A stretch of DNA of 64,000 bases from Kofleriaceae bacterium (GTDB lineage Bacteria > Myxococcota_A > Polyangia > Haliangiales > Haliangiaceae). Where the stretch lies: the NCBI GenBank assembly GCA_018057825.1, contig JAGPCY010000021.1, positions 62,001 to 126,000 on the forward strand. The letters are read 5' to 3'. The translations under genes were made by a program, and so were the position numbers. The notes beneath the pieces are model-generated. The model searched no databases. It was not told where the DNA came from and saw only the letters and a list, made by a program, of their open reading frames with translations. This document shows positions 1-7,831 of the stretch, one piece after another; position 1 is the first letter of the stretch; every line of letters starts with the position of its first letter.

Positions 1-288
1 CTCGTAGGCCTTGACCACCGTCACGAGGGCGTTGGGGTTGCCGATCGACGGCAGATCGTCGACCGGGTAGCCGTAGGTCTTGGCCGGATCCGGGCCCGGG
101 CGCTGGGCCCGCGGCGCGCCAGCCGCCGGCGCCGCGCCACCGACGCCGCGCTTCTCGAGGGCGTCGAGGCGCTGCGCGATCTTGTCGAGCTTCTCGATGA
201 CTTCCTTGTTGTCCTGCTGACAGCCGGCGAGCGCGACCGTGGCGAGCACGGCGGCGGCGAGAGCGGACGAGAGCATGCGGGTCTTCAT
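1..288 (-). CDS. DsbA-like (thioredoxin-fold) lipoprotein, N-terminal part
   Basis: Only the first 96 codons are in the window; the gene runs off the left edge. The N-terminus MKTRMLSSAL leads into a hydrophobic stretch and a lipobox (LAGC), so it should be a lipoprotein. A short coiled-coil-like stretch with KLDKIAQRLDALEKR follows, then an Ala/Pro linker and the start of a fold, SIGNPNALVTVVKAYE. That last piece resembles strand 1 of DsbA/thioredoxin_4 proteins, just before the CxxC that would lie outside the window. The start ATG overlaps the TGA of the M56 gene by 4 bp, so it is the third gene of a coupled BlaI-M56 operon. Thiol oxidoreductase activity is inferred. Confidence 0.7.
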   Translation of the reverse strand, partial: MKTRMLSSALAAAVLATVALAGCQQDNKEVIEKLDKIAQRLDALEKRGVGGAAPAAGAPRAQRPGPDPAKTYGYPVDDLPSIGNPNALVTVVKAYE

Positions 289-1625
289 GGGGCGACTCCT
301 CTAGGACTAGTACAGGTGGCGATGGCGTGGTTGAACTCGGCCGGCTGGCCGGAAGGGGCGGAACAATCGCAGCACAGGTCATCGGAGGCAAGCGGCGAGG
401 CCTCGACGCCGCCGACCACGCCCATCGGAAGGGCGTCGGCCAGGAGGTCGCGCGCGGCGGCGTCGACCGGGAGCTCGGCGGCGGCGGCGATGACGTAGCG
501 CCGACGCAGCTCCTGCTGGAAGTCGCAGACCTCGGCGCGGGTCAGGGCGCCGTCGCCGTCGACGTCGGCCTCGGGGTAGCTCGCCATGATCTCGGCTGCG
601 ACCTCGGGCGTGAAGTAGCACGGTCGCTCGGGCAGCGGCCCGGCGTCGGCGTTGGCCGCGGCGGCGCTGGTCAGCCCGATGGCGGCGAACCCGGCGACCG
701 CGACGGCGCCCCCCAGGCCGAGGCCGGCGCGCCGCGGCTGGGTCAAGGCGCCGACCCGGCGGGCGAGCTGGCTGCCGCCCAGGCCCAGCGCCGCGGCCGG
801 CACGCGCGATCGCGCGACCGCGATCAACATGCGCGCGTAGGCCGGGCCGTCGAGAGGGCCGACGGCGATCGCGTAGGCATCGCACGCCTGTTCGCGGGCC
901 AGGTCGAGGCGACGGTTGACCCAGCGCACCACCGGCCAGAAGAAGAACAGCGTCGCCGCCAGGAGCTGCAGCACGCGGAGCGCGCCGTCGGCGCGGCGGA
1001 CGTGGGCCAGCTCGTGGGCCAAAGCCGCCGTGCGGCGCGCGCGATCGGCCAGGAGCCCCGCCGGCAGGACCAGGACCGGCGCGCGCATGCCGATCACGTA
1101 GGGCGCGCCGGTCGGCGCGAGGCGGGCGTCGACCGAGCGACGCACGCCGAGGCGATGAGCCAGGGCTGCGAGCTCGGCGCGCACCTCGGCCGGCGCGACG
1201 GGCAGCGCCAGGGCCGCGCGGCGGGCGCCACGGTACCGCCGGAGCTGCCGGAGGCCCAGGGCCAGGGCCGCCAGGAGCCAGAGACCGACCCCGGCGACCG
1301 CCACCGGATGGCGGGGCGCGGGGGCCGCGACCGCGGCGACCGGCGCGGCCGGGGCCTCGGAGAACACCATGACCACCTCGGGGGGCGGCTCCGCGGTGGC
1401 GCGGTCGACGAGCGAGGCCAGCGAGAACCGCGCGCCCGGACCGATCGGGACCACGAACTTGAGCAGCACCACCGCCCACAGCGCGGCGTGGACCGCCGGA
1501 CGGGCGCGGCGCAAGACGGTGGCAGCCAGGAGGGCGGCGGCCGCCGCCAGGAGCGTCCCGTGGACCAGCGCGACCCCGGCCAGCCCGACGACGGCGTCGG
1601 CGCCGCGATGGAGCGCGTCGATCAC
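285..1625 (-). CDS. BlaR1/MecR1-type M56 membrane metallopeptidase with EF-hand-like C-terminus
   Basis: 446 aa from a GTG start that overlaps the BlaI stop by 4 bp (GTGA). N-terminal transmembrane segments (about residues 15-40 and 45-62, another near 110) are followed by the zinc-protease motif HELAH (about residue 205), which marks M56 sensors that cleave or inactivate their BlaI partner. A further membrane segment sits near residue 305. In place of a penicillin-binding sensor domain, the tail carries an EF-hand-like loop (DVDGDGALTRAE) and a Cys-rich end (CCDC plus another Cys). The family and the pairing with BlaI are clear. The signal sensed is unknown; calcium or thiol state is only a guess from the tail. 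Confidence 0.88.
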   Translation of the reverse strand: MIDALHRGADAVVGLAGVALVHGTLLAAAAALLAATVLRRARPAVHAALWAVVLLKFVVPIGPGARFSLASLVDRATAEPPPEVVMVFSEAPAAPVAAVAAPAPRHPVAVAGVGLWLLAALALGLRQLRRYRGARRAALALPVAPAEVRAELAALAHRLGVRRSVDARLAPTGAPYVIGMRAPVLVLPAGLLADRARRTAALAHELAHVRRADGALRVLQLLAATLFFFWPVVRWVNRRLDLAREQACDAYAIAVGPLDGPAYARMLIAVARSRVPAAALGLGGSQLARRVGALTQPRRAGLGLGGAVAVAGFAAIGLTSAAAANADAGPLPERPCYFTPEVAAEIMASYPEADVDGDGALTRAEVCDFQQELRRRYVIAAAAELPVDAAARDLLADALPMGVVGGVEASPLASDDLCCDCSAPSGQPAEFNHAIATCTSPRGVAP

Positions 1626-2023
1626 GACCGTCGCTCCTTCTTCTTGCCGCGCGGCTCGTCCTCGAGATCGCGCTCGATCGCGCGCAGCTCGTCGAGCGAG
1701 AGCGACTCGTCAGCGACCAGCCCGAGCACCATGGCCTGCGAGTCGCCGTCGAAGACGTCGGACAGAAACGACCGCAGGCGCTCGCGCAGGACCGACTCGC
1801 GGCGAAACGCCGGGGCGTAGAGATACGGCTCGCGATCGCGATCGACCACCACCGCGCCCTTGGCCGCCAGCCGGCCGAGCAATGTCATGACCGTGGTGTA
1901 GGCCTGCTCGCTGCCACCCTTGGCCAGCTCCGCCCGGGTCTCGGCGACGTTGGCGCGCCCGAGGCGCCACAGCGCCTTCATGACGTTGAACTCGGCGGGC
2001 GTGAGGTCGGGGACGCGGGTCAT
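1622..2023 (-). CDS. BlaI/MecI/CopY-family winged-helix repressor
   Basis: 133 aa from the ATG at 2023; upstream codons in the same frame cross the operator and look non-coding. The N-terminus LTPAEFNVMKALWRLG and the stretch QAYTTVMTLLGRLAAKG are typical of the BlaI winged-helix DNA-binding domain; the C-terminal half is a helical dimerisation and cleavage region ending in a basic KKKERRS tail. It heads the operon with the M56 peptidase and the DsbA-like lipoprotein. By family logic it represses this operon through the palindromes just upstream, until the M56 protein inactivates it. Confidence 0.92.
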   Translation of the reverse strand: MTRVPDLTPAEFNVMKALWRLGRANVAETRAELAKGGSEQAYTTVMTLLGRLAAKGAVVVDRDREPYLYAPAFRRESVLRERLRSFLSDVFDGDSQAMVLGLVADESLSLDELRAIERDLEDEPRGKKKERRS

Positions 2024-2042
2024 GGGCTTCGACGACAACGTT

Positions 2043-2076
2043 CGTAGGTCTACTACGTCCGTAGTTAGCAGGTCAA
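2043..2076 (-). promoter_or_regulatory. BlaI operon promoter and palindromic operator
   Basis: On the minus strand a -35 TTGACC (2071-2076) and -10 TAGACC (2047-2052) are 18 bp apart. Overlapping them are two dyads sharing one arm: CTACG (2053-2057) pairs with CGTAG (2060-2064), giving the 14-bp palindrome ACTACGtcCGTAGT, and also with CGTAG at 2043-2047. The position over the spacer and -10 fits a repressor site for the adjacent BlaI protein. Binding is inferred. Confidence 0.65.
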
Positions 2077-2207
2077 GAACGATCCGTCGAGGGTCTTTAC
2101 CGCCCGGCGTGCCCCGACATTCCCGGCCGCCGCGATCTCCCACCTCGGATCCTCGGCCGGGCGCCCGCGCCGCCGATCTCGCGGGCTTGGCGACCTGTTG
2201 CGGGGGC

Positions 2208-2213
2208 TACGAT
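2208..2213 (+). promoter_or_regulatory. -10 hexamer TACGAT (leaderless pattern)
   Basis: TACGAT lies 7 nt before the ATG at 2221 and no Shine-Dalgarno is present, which favours 2221 over the in-frame ATG at 2212 that overlaps this hexamer. Confidence 0.5.
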
Positions 2214-2220
2214 GGCGCCC

Positions 2221-2448
2221 ATGGCCGCCCCTACCCCGCCGTTTTCGCCGGCCGAGCTCGGCGAGGCACACCGGGCGATCGCCTCCACGCTCGGCAAGTG
2301 CGAGAAGATCGTCCCCAAGCTGCGGCCCGGCACCGCGCAGCACACGCTCCTCGACCGGCGGATCCGCGCGCTCGAGATCGCCCTGGCGCTGATCGAGCGC
2401 GAGTTGGCCGGGGGATCGGTGTCGGATCCGGGCCGGTCCACCTCTTGA
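2221..2448 (+). CDS. Small protein of unknown function
   Basis: 75 aa from the ATG at 2221 (an ATG nine bases upstream overlaps the likely -10 box). I do not recognise it. The sequence looks like a short two-helix protein: SPAELGEAHRAIASTLGKCEKIV, then a basic helix with RRIRALEIALALIERELAG, and a short tail. There is one Cys, no signal peptide and no membrane segment. It stands alone between the divergent BlaI operon and a lipoprotein gene. Coding use is supported by the clean helical composition and the promoter spacing, not by a family match. Confidence 0.6.
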   Translation: MAAPTPPFSPAELGEAHRAIASTLGKCEKIVPKLRPGTAQHTLLDRRIRALEIALALIERELAGGSVSDPGRSTS

Positions 2449-2480
2449 ATCACCCCGCGGAGTCGTGCGTTGTTCCGGCC

Positions 2481-3230
2481 ATGACACGAACGACCTCGCC
2501 CCTCCGCTCCATCCTGCCTACCGTCCTCGCCTGCGCCACCCTCGGCGCCCTCGCCGCCTGCGGCGGCGCCGCCAAGCCCACCGCGCCGTCCGCCGGCGCC
2601 GGCGCGACCATCGCCATCCGCCTGGGTGCCCCCGATAGCGAGTACGGCGTCGCCGGCTTCGACGACGGCGGCGCGCTGCCCGCGATCTCGGCCGACGGCA
2701 CGCTGGTGGCCGCGCTCTTCCACGACACCGTCGACATGGTCGGCGTGCCGGTCGACACCGTGGTCGTGTGGCGCACCGCCGACGGCAGCCGGGTCGGCGC
2801 GGTCGCGAGCAACGACGGCGAGCCGCCCGAGCTCGACGTCGCGCCCGTGGCTGACCCCGGCCGCGCCACCAAGGCCACCGAGCTTCTGGCCGGCCACACC
2901 TGGATCAAGGTCGCCACGCCGCCAGCGGTGACCCCGGCCGACCAGGCCGAGGGCGTCGCGATCGCCCTCGGCGACGGCCGGTCCGTGCGCTTCGCCGAAG
3001 AGACCTTCGTGGCCGAGGGCGGCACCGTCACCCCGGCGAAGTTCGCCGGGCCGGGCGGCGGCAGCGACGAGATCGGCGGCGGCGACTGCGGCGCGATCGG
3101 CGGCGTCAAGGTCCTGGCCGGCGGCGGCGACTGGCTCCTCGTCGCCCCTGATCAGATCGATCTCGGCGGCGACTCCTGCATCGGCATGCTCGGCGCCGAG
3201 CTCGCGATGATCGTCAAGCTGGCGAAGTAA
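2481..3230 (+). CDS. Lipoprotein of unknown function
   Basis: 249 aa. The N-terminus MTRTTSPLRS leads into a hydrophobic core and lipobox LAAC at about residues 24-27, then an Ala/Pro/Gly linker. The mature part is rich in Asp, Gly and Val, with alternating beta-type strands (VDTVVVWRTADGSRVG, KVLAGGGDWLLVAP), and has no motif I recognise. The start is the first ATG giving a full signal peptide; frame continuing upstream of it lacks coding character. It ends with TAA, the only TAA stop I found among the genes here. Role unknown; envelope location is the only firm inference. Confidence 0.75.
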   Translation: MTRTTSPLRSILPTVLACATLGALAACGGAAKPTAPSAGAGATIAIRLGAPDSEYGVAGFDDGGALPAISADGTLVAALFHDTVDMVGVPVDTVVVWRTADGSRVGAVASNDGEPPELDVAPVADPGRATKATELLAGHTWIKVATPPAVTPADQAEGVAIALGDGRSVRFAEETFVAEGGTVTPAKFAGPGGGSDEIGGGDCGAIGGVKVLAGGGDWLLVAPDQIDLGGDSCIGMLGAELAMIVKLAK

Positions 3231-3237
3231 GCGCGGG

Positions 3238-3440
3238 CCTCGGCCTCCGCCTCCGCCTCGGTCTCCGCCTCGGTCTCCGCCTCGGCCTCGGACTCGGTCT
3301 CGGCCTCCGCCTCCGCCTCGGTCTCCGCCTCGGTCTCGGCCTCCGCCTCGGCCTCGGTCTCGGTCTCGGTCTCGGTCTCCGCCTCGGTCTCGGTCTCCGC
3401 CCCGGTCTCGGTCTCCGCCTCGGTCTCGGTCTCCGCCTCG
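3238..3440. repeat. Intergenic GAGnCC/G hexamer array 1
   Basis: About 200 bp of degenerate 6-bp units (CTCGGT, CTCGGC, CTCCGC on the plus strand). It fills the gap between two convergent genes and begins 9 bp beyond the TAG stop of the minus-strand gene ending at 3449. It has no start codon and ribosome site of its own, so it is not coding. Confidence 0.95.
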
Positions 3441-3448
3441 TCCCCGTC

Positions 3449-4489
3449 CTAGCCCGCGGCCCGCGCCGCCCGGCGCTTCTCGACGAGCGGCGGGATGGTC
3501 AAGAAGCCGATCGCGGCGATGATGAAGAGCGCGCCGTACCACTCCATCGCGTTGGGCCACTTCGATCCGAACCCAGCGGCCAGGATCAGGCCGGCGCACA
3601 AGACCGCCAGCACGCTCGACACCCGGTTGACCGGCACGCAGAACGCGTTCTCGCGCGGGTCGAGGAACACCAGGCCGCCGAAGATGCCGGTGCCCTGGGA
3701 CAAGACGCCGACCGCCAGCCCCCAGTACCAGCCCGGCCGATCGAAGAAGCTCGTGAACCCGGCGCGCAGCTCGACGCCGGCGTCGCCGCCGACGGTCAAC
3801 GCCGCGATCGTGACGATCACGAGCAACGCCGGCGCCGACACCAGCCCCTCCTCCACGAAGTAGCGCAGGTTGGTGTCGGGGTCGGACGACTTCGCCGTGC
3901 GGCTCATGATCGTGAGCCGCGTGAAGTACAGGCCGAGGTAGCAGGCGACGTCGATCGCGCACAGGAGCGGCATGCGAGTGTCGCCGCTCGACAGCCAGGC
4001 CATGACCAGGGCCGCCAGCGACAGCCCGAGGGCGACCCACGAGAACCACCGGATCCTGCGCCCCGTCAGGCGATCGACGATCGGCGCCAGCACCAGGACG
4101 CCGCCGCGCATCAGCAGCGCGACGAACACGATGCTGACCTCGGTGAAGGTGTAGGCCAGCGTGGTGGTGGCGATGATCCCCGACGAGCACAGCCCCGACA
4201 GCGCGGTCAGCTTGCTCGGCATCGGCACGCGGACTCCGGCGATCGTCACCCGCCGCGCCTTGCGCCACCACCCGGTCACGATCAGGAACCCGATCAGCGC
4301 GGCGACCGCGGCCATCGTCGACGGCGGCAGGATCTCGAGGCTGCCGACCGGCGTCGCCCCGGTGTCCAGGTACGGCTTCGACAGGGCCTTGGTCAGCGCG
4401 CTGTACGGCACGTAGCAGGCGAAGTAGCCGAACGCCCACCACCAGATCGACACGCGCGGGCGCTGGCTCACCCCGCGATCGTGACCCAT
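3449..4489 (-). CDS. Multi-span membrane protein, EamA/DMT transporter-like
   Basis: 346 aa with about ten hydrophobic segments, for example WWWAFGYFACYVPYSAL, AAVAALIGFLIVTGWW, IVFVALLMRGGVLVLAPIVD and WGLAVGVLSQGTGIFGGLVFL. The spacing and the GVLVLAPIVDRLTGRRI loop resemble the drug/metabolite transporter fold, but no substrate signature is visible. It starts 13 bp after the rlmN stop on the same strand and is probably co-transcribed with it. Its TAG stop abuts the hexamer array. Call: ten-span transporter-like protein; the family is moderately sure, the substrate unknown. Confidence 0.7.
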   Translation of the reverse strand: MGHDRGVSQRPRVSIWWWAFGYFACYVPYSALTKALSKPYLDTGATPVGSLEILPPSTMAAVAALIGFLIVTGWWRKARRVTIAGVRVPMPSKLTALSGLCSSGIIATTTLAYTFTEVSIVFVALLMRGGVLVLAPIVDRLTGRRIRWFSWVALGLSLAALVMAWLSSGDTRMPLLCAIDVACYLGLYFTRLTIMSRTAKSSDPDTNLRYFVEEGLVSAPALLVIVTIAALTVGGDAGVELRAGFTSFFDRPGWYWGLAVGVLSQGTGIFGGLVFLDPRENAFCVPVNRVSSVLAVLCAGLILAAGFGSKWPNAMEWYGALFIIAAIGFLTIPPLVEKRRAARAAG

Positions 4490-4502
4490 CGTGGCAGCGC
4501 TG

Positions 4503-5570
4503 TCACGGTCCGGTGACGTCGGCGTGGCGGTCGGCGGCGAGCTGGCCGCACGCCGCGGCGATGTCGCTGCCGCCCGAGTACCGACGGTGACTCGCCAGGC
4601 CGTGGCTCGACAGGACCGCGCGGTAAGCCGCCATCGTCTCGTCGCTGGCCCGGGCGAAGGGATCGCCGGGACCGATCGGGTTGTAGGCCAGGACGCTCAG
4701 CCGCGGCCGGACCCCGGTGGCGGCGGTGAAGGCGGCGGCCCGCTCGGCCAGGGCCGCGGCGTCGTCGGGCCCGTCGTTGACCCCGGCCAGGAGCGTCACC
4801 GCCCACATCGGCGCGAGGCCGGTCAGCCGCGCGTGATCGGCGGCCGCGGCCAGGAGCTCGTCGAGGGGGTGGGCGCGATCGATCGGCATGAGCGAGCGCC
4901 GGACCTCGGGCCGGGCGCTGGCGATCGACAGCCCGAGCCGCACGTTGGGCGCGGCCTCGGCCAGCCGGCGGATGCCGCCCGGGTGACCCGAGGTGCACAC
5001 GGTGATCGCCCGGGCGTCGACGCCCTGGGCGCACGGATCGGTCAGGACCGCGATCGCCGCCAGCACCCGGTCGAGGTTGGCCATCGGCTCGCCCATGCCC
5101 TGGAACACCACGCCGTGGACCCGCTGGCCGGGCGCCAGGGTGGCCCGCACCAGCCGGACCTGCTCGACGATCTCCCAGGTCTCGAGGTTGCGGCGCAGGC
5201 CGAGGCGCCCGGTGGCGCAGAACGCACACGCCAGCGCGCACCCGACCTGGGAGCTCACGCACACGCTGACCCGGCCCGGGTGCGCGAGCGGGATGCGCAC
5301 GGTCTCGAAGCGCGCGCCGTCGGGCCCGGCCACGACCAGCTTCTCGAACGGATCGAGGGCCGAGGCCTGACGCTCGCACACGGTGAGGGTCGGCACCGCG
5401 CCGGCCGCCACCACCGCCTCGGCCGCGACCCGACGTACCGCGCTGGTGGGCCGGACCGCCTCGCCGCGGTGGACCATGGCGACGACCTTGCGGGCCTCGG
5501 CCAGGGTCAGCGCCGGCACCGCCGCGCACAACGCGGCCGGGGTCACGGCCTGGAGGGCCAGCGGGGTCAT
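4503..5570 (-). CDS. rlmN: RlmN-type 23S rRNA/tRNA adenine-C2 methyltransferase (radical SAM)
   Basis: 355 aa, normal family length. The radical-SAM cluster motif CALACAFC (CxxxCxxC) is followed by ATGRLGLRRNL. GMGEPMAN and TSGHPGGIRRLAE bind SAM and substrate, and GGSDIAAACGQLA near the end carries the second catalytic Cys. RlmN makes 2-methyladenine in 23S rRNA and some tRNAs, using a [4Fe-4S] cluster and two SAM molecules. The frame begins at MTPLALQAVTPAALC, with a GGAAC ribosome site upstream. It is followed within 13 bp by the membrane protein gene. Confidence 0.93.
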   Translation of the reverse strand: MTPLALQAVTPAALCAAVPALTLAEARKVVAMVHRGEAVRPTSAVRRVAAEAVVAAGAVPTLTVCERQASALDPFEKLVVAGPDGARFETVRIPLAHPGRVSVCVSSQVGCALACAFCATGRLGLRRNLETWEIVEQVRLVRATLAPGQRVHGVVFQGMGEPMANLDRVLAAIAVLTDPCAQGVDARAITVCTSGHPGGIRRLAEAAPNVRLGLSIASARPEVRRSLMPIDRAHPLDELLAAAADHARLTGLAPMWAVTLLAGVNDGPDDAAALAERAAAFTAATGVRPRLSVLAYNPIGPGDPFARASDETMAAYRAVLSSHGLASHRRYSGGSDIAAACGQLAADRHADVTGP

Positions 5571-5617
5571 CGCCCGTTCCTACCGCGCCCCGACGCCGCC
5601 CGCCACGCCGGCGCCGC

Positions 5618-6016
5618 TCACTTGACGGTGAAGCTGACCGACCCCAGGACGGCGTCGTCGGCGCCGACCACCTCGACGGTGTAGCTGCCGGCCTTGAGCT
5701 GGCGTCGCGAGTGGGTGACCCAGCGCTTGCTCTTGACGGCCAGCTTGGCCTGCCAGATCTGGGCGCCGTCCTTCTTCCACACGTGGCGGACGGTGGTGCC
5801 GGTGGCGCCGGTGACGCGCGACCACACCCAGATCTTGGTGCCGGCCGCGAACTCGCTGGCGGTCCCGACCGACTCCTTGTTCTCGACGCCGGTGCCGGCC
5901 TTGACCTCGGCGGCGGCGGCGGTGGCAGTGGCGCCGGCCGGCTGGGCGAGCGCGACCACGGGAGCCGCGGCGACCACCGCGGCGAGGACGAACAACGACG
6001 ACCACAGACGCTTCAT
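5618..6016 (-). CDS. Secreted DUF2914-domain protein
   Basis: 132 aa. A clear signal peptide (MKRLWSSLFVLAAVVAAAPVVALAQPA) is followed by an Ala/Thr linker and one DUF2914 domain. The domain signature is visible as VENKESVGTASEFAAGTKIWVWSRV and then VRHVWKKDGAQIWQ, ending in a beta strand VLGSVSFTVK. DUF2914 proteins are small exported beta-sandwich proteins of unknown job. A good GGAGAG ribosome site precedes the ATG. It lies 47 bp upstream of rlmN on the same strand. Confidence 0.85.
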   Translation of the reverse strand: MKRLWSSLFVLAAVVAAAPVVALAQPAGATATAAAAEVKAGTGVENKESVGTASEFAAGTKIWVWSRVTGATGTTVRHVWKKDGAQIWQAKLAVKSKRWVTHSRRQLKAGSYTVEVVGADDAVLGSVSFTVK

Positions 6017-6101
6017 GGGCTCTCTCCGGTTGCGAGGCGGGTTGGGCTCGGGCCTCGCCGTGCGATATCACAACGCGCGCCGGTCGACCGCTCTTCCGCG
6101 A

Positions 6102-6130
6102 TTGCATCGCCGCCGGCCCGGGCGTAGGGT
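6102..6130 (+). promoter_or_regulatory. Sigma-70-like promoter of the Deg protease
   Basis: TTGCAT (6102-6107) and TAGGGT (6125-6130) are 17 bp apart. The ATG at 6141 follows 10 nt after the -10 box, leaving room for only a few nt of leader. Confidence 0.55.
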
Positions 6131-6140
6131 CCGCGCCCCC

Positions 6141-7514
6141 ATGGCATACCCCGAGGTCGTCCGCGTGTTCGCCACCACGCAGGACCCCGATCACGACAGC
6201 CCGTGGCAGACCCGCTCGCCGTCGTCGTCGACCGGCTCGGGCGTGGTGATCGCCGGCGGCGCGATCCTGACCGGCGCCCACGTCGTGGCCAACGCCACCT
6301 TCCTGCAGATCCAGAAGCCGTCGCATCCCGACAAGGCGATCGCCCGGGTCCGCGCGGTGTGCCACGACGCCGACCTGGCGCTCCTCGAGGTGGTCGAGCC
6401 GGCCGACTTCCTGACCGACGTCACCCCGGCCGAGCTGGGCGAGATGCCGCGGCTGCGCGACGAGGTCGCGGTGGTCGGCTACCCGGTGGGCGGCGAAGAG
6501 ATCTCGATCACCGAGGGCGTGGTGTCGCGCATCGAGGTCCAGCGCTACAGCCACTCGCAGCGCCACCTCTTGGCGGTCACCGTCGACGCCGCGATCAACG
6601 CCGGCAACAGCGGCGGCCCGGTGTTCGGCCACGGCAAGGTGGTCGGCATCGCGTTCCAGAAGCTGACCGGCGTCGACAACATCGGCGAGATGGTGCCGCC
6701 GCCGGTGATCCGCACCTTCCTCGACGGCGTGGCCGCCGGCAAGCCGCCGCAGATCCCGGCGATGGGCGTGGTCACCCAGAACCTCGAGAACGCCCTGGTC
6801 CGGCGCCAGCTCGGCATGCCGACCGGCCTGGCCGGGGTGATGGTGGTGCAGCTCGAGCACGGCTCGGGGGCGGCCGCCGCGCTGCGCCTGCGCGACGTGA
6901 TCACCGCGGTCGACGGCTGCGCGGTCGCCAACAACGGCACCGTCCTCTACGACGGTCGCCACCGCACCCGGTTCGACGTGATCCTCGGCCGCCACTACAT
7001 CGGCGACGTCATCGAGGTCGAGATCTGGCGCGACGGCGCGGCGCAGACGGTCCAGGTGACGCTCGGGCCGTGGCGCCCCCTGGTGCCGCGCACTCGCTAC
7101 GATCAGGCCCCGCGCTACCTGGTCTTCGGCGGCCTGGTGTTCCAGGCCCTGACCCGCGACGTCCTCGCCACCTGGGACAAGTGGTGGAACAAGGCGCCCA
7201 AGGAGTTCCTCTACTACTACTACCAGGGCGCGCGGTCCGCCGAGCGCCACGAGGTGGTGATCCTGTCGAAGATCCTGGCCGACGAGATCAACGTCGGCTT
7301 CGGCCACCTCTACAACGAGGGCGTGGCCACGGTCGGCGGGGTCGTGCCGCGCGACCTCGACGACTTCGCGGCCCGGCTGGCCGCCGCCGAGGGCGTGGTC
7401 GAGATCACGACGACCTCGGGCGGCGTGATCATGCTCGATGCGGCCGAGGTCGCGAAGGCGACGCCGCGCATCCTCGAGCGGTACCGCATCCCGCGCGACC
7501 GGCACTTGCCGTAG
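6141..7514 (+). CDS. Deg/HtrA-type serine protease with PDZ region, no signal peptide
   Basis: 457 aa. The catalytic triad is visible: His in GAHVV, Asp in CHDADLALLEV and Ser in NAGNSGGPVFG, followed by a PDZ-like region (GVMVVQLEHGSGAAAALRLRDVITAVDG) and a long C-terminal domain. The arrangement and the stretch YRYD/LVFGGLVFQALTRD resemble the cytosolic/nuclear Deg9-like branch of plants rather than periplasmic DegP. The start MAYPEVVRVFATT has no signal peptide or lipobox, so a cytoplasmic location is likely. The gene stops with TAG and is followed at once by a hexamer array. Confidence 0.88.
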   Translation: MAYPEVVRVFATTQDPDHDSPWQTRSPSSSTGSGVVIAGGAILTGAHVVANATFLQIQKPSHPDKAIARVRAVCHDADLALLEVVEPADFLTDVTPAELGEMPRLRDEVAVVGYPVGGEEISITEGVVSRIEVQRYSHSQRHLLAVTVDAAINAGNSGGPVFGHGKVVGIAFQKLTGVDNIGEMVPPPVIRTFLDGVAAGKPPQIPAMGVVTQNLENALVRRQLGMPTGLAGVMVVQLEHGSGAAAALRLRDVITAVDGCAVANNGTVLYDGRHRTRFDVILGRHYIGDVIEVEIWRDGAAQTVQVTLGPWRPLVPRTRYDQAPRYLVFGGLVFQALTRDVLATWDKWWNKAPKEFLYYYYQGARSAERHEVVILSKILADEINVGFGHLYNEGVATVGGVVPRDLDDFAARLAAAEGVVEITTTSGGVIMLDAAEVAKATPRILERYRIPRDRHLP

Positions 7515-7520
7515 CGGGGA

Positions 7521-7787
7521 GGACGGAGGCGGAGGCGGGGGCGGAGACGGAGGCGGAGGCCGAGGCGGGGGCGGAGGCCGAGGCCGAGGCCGAGACCGAG
7601 GCGGAGGCCGAGACCGAGGCCGAGTCCGAGACCGAGGCCGAAGCCGAGTCCGAGACCGAGACCGAGGCCGAGACCGAGGCCGAGGCCGAGACCGAGGCGG
7701 AGGCCGAGACCGAGGCGGAGACCGAGGCCGAGACCGAGACCGAGACCGAGACCGAGGCCGAGGTTGAAGTTGAAGTTGAAGCCGAGT
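7521..7787. repeat. Intergenic GAGnCC/G hexamer array 2
   Basis: About 265 bp of GAGGCC, GAGACC, GAGGCG and GAGTCC units, starting 6 bp after the TAG of the Deg gene and ending in three GTTGAA units. Together with the sirtuin promoter it accounts for the whole 317-bp gap 7515-7831. Confidence 0.95.
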
Positions 7788-7794
7788 GTGGGCC

Positions 7795-7822
7795 TTGCGC
7801 GAGGCGCGATAGTGTCTATGAT
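7795..7822 (+). promoter_or_regulatory. Promoter of the sirtuin gene
   Basis: TTGCGC (7795-7800), 16-bp spacer, TATGAT (7817-7822); the ATG at 7832 is 9 nt beyond the -10 box. It starts right where the hexamer array ends. Confidence 0.55.
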
Positions 7823-7831
7823 ACACCAATC

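Noticed and set aside
2097-4442. 781-codon minus-strand frame over array 1
   Set aside because: Repeated RDRGGDRDRGG peptide is the array; other parts are shadows of the lipoprotein and transporter genes.
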